Assembly: GCA_000231825.2 (NCBI GenBank) | Contig: JH720316.1 | Coordinates: 470,709 to 500,205, forward strand | DNA: 29,497 nt | Origin: Tetrahymena elliotti 4EA | Taxonomy: Eukaryota > Ciliophora > Oligohymenophorea > Hymenostomatida > Tetrahymenidae | Direction of reading: 5' to 3' | The notes under the pieces: generated by a model | Told to the model about the DNA's origin: nothing | Databases searched by the model: none | The model's input: only the letters and a program-made list of their open reading frames with translations | Shown: one piece after another, positions 21,638 through 29,497 of the stretch | How positions within the stretch are numbered: position 1 is the first letter of the stretch | Layout of the letters: every line of letters begins with the position of its first letter | Made by a program: the position numbers and the translations under genes

Positions 21638-23168
21638 ATGGGTAAACTTTTAGGAAAAACAAAATAATAAAAAACTATTTTATTTGATGATGTCAGCAAG
21701 GTAAGTGTATTACTAGATTTAAAAATTGTAATTAATTTTAAATTTTAAATACAATTTTAGTTTGTTGGATGTACATCATATTTCAATGCTTGCTGTCTTA
21801 TTTTAAAATTAAGGTAAGATACTTTTTAAAAAATCAAAAATAAACTTTATGACTTTAAAGTGACAAGTGTATCAATTCTAGATAGTTGCATCAAATTGCA
21901 AATTCAATCTAAAAATATCACTAGCTGCAAGTACTTGTCATCAATCTAGTGTAATACTTTTATTCTTGTTTTATACTTCTATTTTTCTTTTTTTTGCTCA
22001 GAACAACAAACATGCAAAATTATTAATGAATGATTATAAAAAGGAACAGCATAAACAGAGAATAAAACCCAGAATAATTTAAATTGATTTTACAAAATTG
22101 CAGAAACATTGAAGATTTACACATTAATTTAAGGTTCTTTTTCAATTTAAAGAATAAAGTTAGTAGTAATTTTATCATTCTTTGTTAAATACATAGTAAT
22201 AACCAACAGAGCGAGACTCAGATTAATTCTCTAATAAAAAGTATTCTATAGTTAGTCAGACTTAAAACTTTAAAACTTGCTTTAAGGTTGCACAAAATAC
22301 ATTTTTTTTCTAAAATAAAAAATTATCCTAATAAAATGAATAATTAAATATTAATAGAAATAATTAGATAAATTAAAGTTCGATATTGTTTTTGAGAAAT
22401 ACATTACCAAACTTAAAAAATTTAAAAAATCTTGAATTGTCTTTATCAGGGTATTTTATTTTACTTACTGAATCGTTTCAAATTAAATTCTCTTTAGTTT
22501 TAAATTCAGCACTAAATTTTTCAAATTGTATTTGAATTGATTTGTATTTATCCATCAAAATAAATATTATTTTTTCATCTCAAACTGATATTTTTGACAC
22601 ATCATCAAATTGGCTCAATAATATTTACTAAAATTGTAATGTCTTTTGATTTTTAGTTACTATTTTGAGATTATTTTCATTTATTATTAATAAATTGTAT
22701 CATTTTAGTTTTCAATATCATGCTAGCCAATACAAAAATATTCACCCTCCCAAATAAATAGTTAATTTTTTCTAAAATAATTTAGATAGAATATTTGAAT
22801 TCTAGAGGGTGGAGCAAGTTTTATTGTTTTTTTGTACTTTAAATATATTTTATTTTGATCATTTTTAATTTTAAATTAAATAAAGAAATATGATAGATTT
22901 TAATGGGATATGCTTATTATGTGAAGGAATTAAATACTGCTATGATCTAACTAAATTGAAGCTTTTTCTTTCGTATTAAATATTACTAAAGTGAATACAA
23001 TCATAAAATTACTATTTATAAAACAAAAAATAAAAAAGGGATGGTGGAATTGAAGACAAGGCAATATCAGTTATAAGTTCTATGATAAGAGAACTAAAAA
23101 TGTTAAGGAATTTGTTCCTTCAGTTTGGGTAAAATATCAAAAATATAATACAAAATAAATATTTATGA
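21638..23168 (+). pseudogene. decayed leucine-rich-repeat gene
   Basis: Several blocks match the ciliate LRR pattern (L..aL..C.nL..L.L.L..N.I). LQNCRNIEDLHINLR (22090-22134) and INSLIKSILQLVRLKTLKLA (22222-22281) are in one frame. LNSALNFSNC near 22503-22532 is followed by TGA at 22533-22535 and then IDLYLSIKINII. GICLLCEGIKYCYDLTKLKL (22905 onward) and GGIEDKAISVISSMIRELKM (23043 onward) are in another frame. Frame changes and TGA codons between blocks show decay unless several introns are hidden. A possible 5' start lies at ATG 21638, with exon MGKLLGKTKQQKTILFDDVS up to 21700 and a textbook 60-nt intron 21701-21760 (GTAAGTGTAT to ACAATTTTAG). Its link to the LRR blocks is an inference. Such LRR proteins are thought to mediate protein binding. 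Confidence 0.5.
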
Positions 23169-23214
23169 TATAAAATAAAAATACTGTCTTGATAATGAGT
23201 TTAATTATTTAAAG

Positions 23215-24144
23215 ATGGATAATTATGTTACTTTTTATTTTTTATTTTAGCTTCATTCATTTTTATTTTGCTTTTGCAAACAATTTATGATAAACTTAAA
23301 ACAAAAAATAAAATTTTAATTAAAACTAAAAGTTCAAATAAATTATTAAAAACCTATTTATCTTATTAAAAAAGGAATAATAAAATTGATGAAGGAATTA
23401 TTAGTTTAGCCAATAGTATAATTTAGTGTAATAACCTGCTATCTTTAGAAATAATTTTAGTGTAAATATAATTTATTAACATAATATTTCTTTACTTTTT
23501 ATAAAAGTTTTTTGTTTAATTTAAAAGCTTTAATGCAATTACAATAAAAAGTAAACTTGCTTTTTATATTGCTTTACAGAATTGCTAAAAGCTAACTCTA
23601 CTCAGAACCTTTACTGATGTTTAAAATAAAATAGTCTAAAATATATTTCCTATTTAGCAAAAAATTACAATTTAGAACTAATTAAAAAAAATTCCTAGAC
23701 TAGTTACAGTTAATGTCCAGATATGATTAGTATCATAAAAGAAAATTCAAGTTCTTTTTTCATTCTAATACTTATAATCTTATCATCCATTTTTTAAAGA
23801 TATGGAAATAAAAATTAAAATATCCTTTATCTATTATCTAAGTATTTTATGTGATATTTATGACAGCTATTCTTCAAAAAATCTTAAGAATTTACTTTTT
23901 TCCCTCTTTTTTTGCACTTAAAATTTCAAATTTACAAAATATTATGTTTTCAAACAAATGTATTCTTTTTAAAAAGGTTCCTTCAGTAACTTATATCAAG
24001 TTATAATAATTGTAAAAGAAATTTCTCCAATTTTATTTTGTTTTAGCCTTAATTTACCATTTCTTCAATCAACCAATACATTTTGTCTAGTTTTAATTTA
24101 CAAGAAAAATTACTGTTTTACTTTTTTTTTTGATTAACTTTTGA
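23215..24144 (+). other. long TGA-free frame, doubtful membrane protein
   Basis: The frame is open from 23086 and the first useful ATG is at 23215 (MDNYVTFYFLFQLHSFLFCF), giving 309 codons to TGA 24142-24144. The translation is rich in Phe, Leu, Ile and Tyr with several hydrophobic runs, which could be membrane segments. However, low G content makes TGA rare here, and a few frames of this length are expected by chance in the window. Charged and Gln/Asn-rich stretches typical of genuine genes in this window are scarce. Confidence 0.2.
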
Positions 24145-24262
24145 GTTTTTGTAATTTTTTAAGTTTAATTTCAAGAAATACAAAATATTGTTAAAAATAT
24201 ATAATAGCATGATTTTATTTTAAATAATTCATAAAAAGCATAAAAAGCGAGAACAACCTAAA

Positions 24263-24397
24263 ATGAAAAAAACTCAAATTTTGGCTTCCCTCCCAATTAG
24301 ATCGCAAGCGTCATCAAGGAATTACAGGATATAATAATTAAAATTATATGAAGAAGACATATTAATTATTTATTCTAACAAAAAAGTTAATTATTGA
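24263..24397 (+). other. less AT-rich island with a 44-codon open frame
   Basis: ATG at 24263 opens MKKTQILASLPIRSQASSRN and runs to TGA 24395-24397. The bases 24283-24328 (GGCTTCCCTCCC, GATCGCAAGCGTCATCAAGG) are unusually G+C-rich. No signal peptide or family is recognised; the island may be transposon debris rather than a gene. Confidence 0.2.
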
Positions 24398-24625
24398 TTC
24401 GAACTAAAAAGAAGATATTTTTTTTAACATTTGCCATAAAATACTTATTTATTTTCTATCATGAATCAGTATTTTAATTTATATGAAGAAAACATATTAA
24501 TTGCTGATTTGAACAAATAAGAAGATACTTTTTTCAAAATTTACTTGAAAATATTTTTTATTTTCTATCACGAAACAAATAGTTAAAATTCGTTTCCAAA
24601 GATGAAGACATATTAAATAAAAGTA
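24347..24625. repeat. short tandem direct repeat, about 130 bp unit
   Basis: ATATGAAGAAGACATATTAA near 24347 recurs as ATATGAAGAAAACATATTAA near 24481, and as GATGAAGACATATTAA near 24601. Between them AAGAAGATA..TTTTTT and TTTATTTTCTATCA(T/C)GAA also repeat in order. Two copies and the start of a third are visible. Confidence 0.55.
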
Positions 24626-25069
24626 CAACCTCATTTGATTTTTATTATGCCAAAAATAAAGCAATAACCTTAAAGAGACATTTTTTTAAATATTAATTAA
24701 AGTAAAACATTTTTCTTTAATACTTAAAATTTTACTTTAGATAAAGAAAGATAAATTATATTGTAGGTAGTCGAAGATATTTTTTCGAAATCAAAAAATA
24801 ATAAACAAAATTTTTTTATTTGTAAATTTGATGTTAGAATAATATTAATTAATTCAGTGGATACGTATCATTATAAAAATAGAGAGATTTCTTATTATTA
24901 AAAATTGAATGAATATTTTAAATTTTATAAAATAGAACTATTTTTTATTATTATTTCATATTATATATTTATTATCAGAGATGTTAATGATCCAAATTTG
25001 AATAAATTTTTTGGAATCGAGTTTTTTCAGATTTTTATCTTTTTTAATTTTTAATTTTTGGGGTTTATT

Positions 25070-25091
25070 AATTACTTGAACTGAAATTTTA
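25070..25091 (+). promoter_or_regulatory. conserved 22-bp element upstream of antigen gene 2
   Basis: AATTACTTGAACTGAAATTT followed by TA lies 70 bp before the ATG at 25140 and is identical to 28877-28898, 68 bp before the ATG at 28945. The sequence between element and ATG is also related (ATTATTAATTATTAAATAAA) but less strictly. It may be a promoter element or a conserved part of the 5' untranslated region. The pseudogene at 20343 lacks it. Confidence 0.55.
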
Positions 25092-25139
25092 TTATTATTA
25101 TTAATTAATTATTAAATAAAAAAAATAAATTAAAAAAAC

Positions 25140-27319
25140 ATGAAAAAGATTGTTTTGTTAATAAGTCTAATTTTAATTTAGATTTTGAGTTTTACTTTTG
25201 CTACTTAAGGTAATGCTGTGGCATGTTCAAATCCTTAAAATTGTCGAAACTCTTGTCAATTACCTATAGTTAGAGATGGTACTGGTTAGTGTACATGGTA
25301 AGCGAGTAATAATCTTTGTGCAGTAACTGATTGTGATTGTATCAAATCTAATGGCACTTTAGGACGTTTGCAAATTCTAGATGATTTATTTTGTTAATCT
25401 TGTAAAGCTGCTTTTAATTTGGCTACTAACTCCTTTGCTAACCTTGCTGGAGAATCATGCGTTGATTCAATAGTCTCATGTTAGAATAGAAGAGCTAAAT
25501 GTGTCTCCACAAAACCTTTTGCTAACTCTTCTGCTACTGCTTGTGTTGCTCCTTCAGCCTCTTGCTTGAATAGAGGAACTACTGCTTGGACTGACGCTGA
25601 CTGTGCCAAATGTGATTCCACAAAGCCTTTTGCTAACTCTGCAGCTACTACTTGTGTTGCTCCTTCAGCCTCTTGCTTGAATAGAGTAATTACTGTTTAG
25701 ACTGATGCTGACTGTGCCATATGTGACTCCGCTAAACCTTTTGCAATGCTTGTTGGATTTTAATGCACTAATTCATCAGCTTCTTGTAAGAATAGAGGAG
25801 CTATTGCTTGGACTGATGCTGACTGCGCCAAATGCGTTCCCACAAACCGTTTTGCTAACTCTGCAGCTACTACTTATGTTGCTCCTTCAGCCTCTTGCTT
25901 GAATAGAGGAGCTACTGCTTGGAGTGATGCTGATTGCGCCAAATGTGATTCCATAAACTGTTTTACTAACACTGCAGCTACTGCTTGTGTTTCTCCAGCA
26001 GTATCTTGTTCTATGATAGGATTTATGGCTTGGAATGATGTTGACTGTGCCAAACGTGACTCCACAAAACCTTTTGTAAGTGTTTCAGGAGGGTCATACG
26101 TTAATTCATCAGCCTCTTGTATAAATAGAGGAACTACAGCTTGGACTGATGCTGACTGTACCAAATGTGACTCCTAAAAACATTTTGCTAACTCTTCTGC
26201 TACTGATTGTGTAGCTCCTACAGCCTCTTGTTTGAATAGAGGAGCTACTGTTTGGACTGTTGGTGACTGTAAGCAATGTGATGCTACAAAGGCTGCATTA
26301 GTTTGTAGTGCCTGTGTTGCTTGCTCTTCTATTAACTATAGTTGGACTGATGCTAATTGTAAATCATGTGATTCCACAAAACCTTTTGCTAACTCTGCTG
26401 CTACAGCCTGTGTTTCTTCAACAGCCTCTTGTTTGAATAGAGGAACTACTGCTTGGAATGATGCTGATTGTGCCAAATGTGACCCTACAAAACCTTTTGC
26501 TAATTTTGCTGCTACTGCTTGTGTTGCTCCTTCGGCCTCTTGTTTGAATAGAGGAACTACTGTTTGGAATGATGCTGACTGTACCAAATGTGACTCCACA
26601 AAACCTTTTGGTAACTCTGCTGCTACTGCTTGTGTTGCTCCTTCAGCCTCTTGCTTGACCAGAGCAGGTACTATTTGGACTGATACTGACTGTGCCAAAT
26701 GTGATTCCTCAAAACCTTTTGGTAACTCTGCTGCTACTGCTTGTGTTTCTTCAACAGCCTCTTGTTTGAATAGAGGAACTACTACTTGGACTGACGCTGA
26801 CTGTGCCCAACCACAAAACCTTTTGCTAACTCTGCTGCTACTGCTTGTGTTGCTCCTACAGCCTCTTGTTTGAATAGAGGAGCTACTGTTTGGACTGTTG
26901 GTGACTGTAAGCTATGTGATGCTACAAAGGCTGCATTAGTTGGTAGTACTTGTGTTCCTTGCTCTTCAATTAACACAAGTTGGACTGATGCTAATTGTAT
27001 CTCATGTTATTCCTCAAAACCTTATGCCAACTCTGCTGGTACTTTATGTGTTGCTTCAACTGCTTCTTGCTTGACCAGAGGAAGTTCTGCTTGGACTGTT
27101 GGTGACTGTAAATTATGTGATTCTACTAAAGCTGCATTATTTGGTACTACCTGTACTGCATGCTCTTCAATTCATTCTGGTTGGACTAATGAAAATTGTG
27201 CCTCATGTGACTCTACCAAATAGTATGCTTCTACTGATGGATTCTCATGTACTAGTACTTCATTTAGTGACTATATTGTTTTTAGCTCATTATTAGCTTT
27301 ACTCTCTTTATTAATTTGA
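25140..27319 (+). CDS. cysteine-repeat GPI-anchored surface antigen, frameshifted
   Basis: ATG at 25140 follows an AT-rich leader. Residues 1 to about 21 are a signal peptide (MKKIVLLISLILIQILSFTF), then a cysteine domain of about 90 residues, then about sixteen repeats of about 35 residues with the plan C-x-N-R-G-T-T-A-W-T-D-A-D-C-x-x-C-D-S-T-K-P-F-A-N-S-A-A-T-A-C-V. The end SDYIVFSSLLALLSLLI before TGA 27317-27319 is a GPI-attachment signal, so the protein should coat the cell or cilia surface like ciliate immobilisation antigens. The first frame is open for 577 codons to TGA 26871-26873. At about 26806-26813 the expected AAATGTGATT is cut by 7 nt, moving the rest into another frame. Some repeats have lost cysteines (Tyr in ATTYVAP and GGSYVNS, Arg in CAKRDS) and the first repeat lacks nine residues. 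It is either a recent pseudogene, an unexpressed germline copy, or affected by a sequence error. Confidence 0.8.
25485..27230 (+). repeat. internal ~105-bp coding repeats of the antigen
   Basis: About sixteen units encode the 35-residue cysteine motif. Two subtypes alternate: the common one (AWTDADCAKCDSTKPFAN) and a variant with WTVGDCKLCDATKAAL followed by CSSINxSWTDANC, seen at about 26235-26360, 26872-27000 and 27075-27200. The variant stands in groups near the 3' half, suggesting units of higher order that duplicated together. Near-identity between neighbouring units points to recent unequal exchange or gene conversion. Confidence 0.8.
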
Positions 27320-28876
27320 TAATGTATGATAAAAATTATTAAAATATAATTTACTCTAATTAATTATTGGTATATTTTTTTAAAAATAAACTGTAAATTT
27401 GAGTAAATTTTTTTTTCGTCTAAAGAAATTATTCGTAGTATTTGATACAAATTAAAATTTTTAATTTCTAAATTCAAACTTAGTTTTGAATATAATATTG
27501 TGTTATTTGGAGGAAGTTGCACATTTAGCAAAAATTTTTGTACTATTTTAGTGATTAATTAATGTTTTAAATAAAAATCCAGAGTTAACTAAAATTTATT
27601 TATTTTTAAAATCTTATTTAAATGTCAATAATATCATTTCCATGAAGTTGCTTATCTTCTTGATGAATAATATTCTATTTTTTGTTTAGATGAGAACATT
27701 TTTTTTTAATTTTCTCTAAAGATACACTCTTTAAAAGAATTTATATATAATTAATCATTTGTTAATTTTTAAGATGCATATTTTTATGATTAAATAATAT
27801 TGATATAAATTTAAATAATAGGGGTAGGACATTTAGTATAATAATAAAACTATTTTATTATATGGCAAGGTTATAGTTTCTATTTGATAGAATATTAAAA
27901 TCATAAGTAAAGTCTTACAAAATTAAGTTTAATCCCTAAGTCTGTATAGAATTGAATAAAATTTTATTAATGTGAAAAAATATATTAGCAATATAGATCT
28001 ATAAAAGTACATCTTACACCTAAGAATAACTCCCTTATTTTTTTTTTGGCGGGTGTAAACTTAGTAGGAAGTTAACAGTACTTAGTGTTCTAATAAATTG
28101 AAAATATCTTTCAAAAGTACATTTGTGCACATTAAAAATTTAAACTTAGTTCAGTTTCTAAATTGATGAATTCACAATTTTAACACCAAATCCTTATTGA
28201 AAGTGAAATTATAAATAGAGCTTACAGAGTTACAATGAAATACCATATATGTAGAAATACGGGTTCTGGCTCAAAATCCCAAATCCCAAATTACCCTCAA
28301 CATTTTCTCGACAAGATTTAAAGATACCCTTCAAATTAAAAGTTTTTTACGGATTGAGCCAGACCCTGTATTATACTATATATATTATTTATAAAATAAC
28401 ATAGAATCACGCTTTTTTATAAGCTTTAATAAATAATTTTTACTATATGTTATTTGATTGGGTAAATTGTAAATAATTTAGGAGTTTTGTTAATTGATTT
28501 TTGAACTGAAAATTATGAAATTGAAATATAATATAAATGATTTATCTTATTTCATAGTGAGCATAAAACAGCCTCATTTATTTTAATATTAATACTGAAA
28601 AATAGAATTTTTGTCTCCTGATTAAATTAAATTTTTTTCTGTAATATTAAATTTTTTGTCTCCTGTGTATTTTTAAAATTGACTAAAAATGTCAAATTTA
28701 CAAAAGAAAAACAAAAAAAGGTATCTATTCTTAAAATTTTATCAGATGGTCAATTTAAAGTTTTTATAATCATGATTATTTTTCAATATTTTTAAAAATT
28801 AATTATTCATTATTCAATTTACATGAATTATCTTTGGTTTTTTTACCTTTTTGATTTTTGACTTTTGCTGTTTATA
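27320..28876. other. intergenic stretch between antigen genes
   Basis: No coding frame is convincing. It holds the MITE-like element at 28257-28371 and a weak hairpin, TTACACC (28014-28020) pairing with GGTGTAA (28052-28058) next to a T-rich run and GGCGGG. AATTTTTTGTCTCCTG-type patches recur near 28610 and 28650. Confidence 0.4.
28257..28371. mobile_element. MITE-like element with terminal inverted repeats
   Basis: ATACGGGTTCTGGCTCAA at 28257-28274 is mirrored by the reverse complement ATACAGGGTCTGGCTCAA at 28354-28371, 16 of 18 matching. TA stands at both borders (28258-28259 and 28369-28370), as in TA target duplications of Tc1/mariner elements. The interior of about 80 bp has no coding capacity and contains AAATCCC repeats. 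It is probably a non-autonomous DNA transposon. Confidence 0.6.
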
Positions 28877-28898
28877 AATTACTTGAACTGAAATTTTA
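28877..28898 (+). promoter_or_regulatory. conserved 22-bp element upstream of antigen gene 3
   Basis: Identical to 25070-25091 and at nearly the same distance from its ATG (68 versus 70 bp). Preservation of spacing as well as sequence, while the DNA further upstream has diverged, favours a transcriptional or leader function shared by the family. Confidence 0.55.
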
Positions 28899-28944
28899 TG
28901 ATAATTATTAATTATTAAATAAAAATCATTAAAATAAAAAAAAT

Positions 28945-29497
28945 ATGAATAAGAATATTTTATTAATTAGTCTAATTTTAATTTAGATTTTGAGTTTGAC
29001 TTTTGCTGCTTAAGGTGGTGATGTAACATGTACTGATACTTAGCATTGTGATACCTCTTGTCCATCAGTTACAGTTGTAGGAGGTACTGGTACTTGTGCT
29101 TGGTAATCTAGTAATACAGTTTGTGCAGTGACTGATTGTGGTTGTCTCTCAAGTAGTGGTACTATAGGTACACTATCAAATTTATCTGATTTATTTTGTA
29201 CCTCTTGTAAAGCTGTTTTTAGTTTAACTTCTACCTCTTTTTCTAACTCTGCTAGAACTTCATGCGTTGCTGCATCAGCCTCTTGCTTGAGCAGAGGAAG
29301 TACTGCTTGGACTGATGCTGACTGTGCCAAATGTGATTCCACAAAACCTTTTGCTAACACTGCTGCAACTGCTTGTGTTGCTGCATCAGCCTCTTGCTCG
29401 AACAGAGGAAGCGCTGCTTGGACTGTTGGTGACTGTAAATTATGTGATTCTACTAAGCCTGCATTAGTTAATAGTGCATGTGTTGCTTGCTCTTCTA
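28945..29497 (+). CDS. cysteine-repeat surface antigen, 3' part beyond the window
   Basis: ATG at 28945 and 184 clean codons to the window edge. Signal peptide MNKNILLISLILIQILSLTF is almost the same as in the gene at 25140. A cysteine domain follows (CDTSCPSVTV, CAWQSS, CAVTDCGC, SNLSDLFCTSC), then at least two 35-residue repeats, the first of the AWTDADCAKCDSTKPFAN type and the second of the AWTVGDCKLCDSTKPAL type. All family cysteines are present and there is no frame damage, unlike the two upstream relatives, so this may be the functional member. TAA and TAG occur as Gln codons. By family it should be GPI-anchored on the cell surface, but the C-terminus is not visible here. Confidence 0.85.

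Noticed and set aside
22002..22112. Short frame NNKHAKLLMNDYKKEQHK as a fourth exon of the gene starting at 21638
   Set aside because: The overlapping frame over 22030-22300 shows LRR blocks and is longer, so the exon reading is less likely.
22743..22811. CACCCTC/GAGGGTG inverted pair 55 bp apart
   Set aside because: Only 7 bp pair and there are no border duplications, too weak to call an element.
25874..26976. Minus-strand open frames of 64-120 codons across the antigen repeats (25874-26164, 26336-26698, 26782-26976), and likewise 29040-29360
   Set aside because: They are antisense reflections of the 105-bp coding repeats. They repeat the same pattern because the sense strand does, and have no start context or domain of their own.

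Overview
The window is about 80% A+T and reads best as nuclear DNA of an oligohymenophorean ciliate, most likely Tetrahymena or a close relative. Every long reading frame needs TAA and TAG as glutamine and TGA as the only stop. With the standard code almost nothing is visible. Short GT..AG introns of about 50-100 nt and cysteine-repeat surface antigens of the Tetrahymena immobilisation-antigen type fit the same group. Decayed DNA transposons (Tc1/mariner and hAT) suggest germline (micronuclear) sequence, or a region of a somatic chromosome where transposon debris survives. No read-depth or assembly information was available to separate these.

Layout. 1-734: 3' end of a spliced, unrecognised gene entering from the left. 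1.7-6.4 kb: two small secreted cysteine-rich peptide genes on the minus strand. Each lies just left of one copy of a diverged 1.6-kb direct repeat, so the peptide plus its upstream side appears to have been duplicated in tandem. 7.0-7.9 kb: Tc1/mariner transposase remnant (minus). 8.6-12.9 kb: a large Gln/Asn-rich, multi-exon gene (minus), the best-supported long coding unit, hidden under the standard code. 13.8-16.2 kb: about eleven degenerate direct repeats spaced 195-270 bp. 16.7-17.8 kb: hAT transposase remnant (plus). 17.9-20.3 kb: mostly empty AT-rich DNA with hairpins and perhaps eroded coding fragments. 20.3-29.5 kb: three members of one GPI-anchored cysteine-repeat surface antigen family, all on the plus strand. 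The first is a pseudogene, the second is long but frameshifted, and the third is intact as far as the window edge. A decayed leucine-rich-repeat gene and a small MITE-like element lie between them.

The antigen genes share a signal peptide, an N-terminal cysteine domain, roughly 35-residue cysteine repeats and a C-terminal GPI signal. Two of them also share a 22-bp element about 70 bp before the ATG. Together they look like a family that grew by tandem duplication and unequal exchange of repeats, with members at different stages of decay. I saw no tRNA, rRNA, telomeric repeat or chromosome-breakage sequence. Splice sites are read by eye and most domain assignments are by pattern recognition, so exon borders should be treated as provisional.
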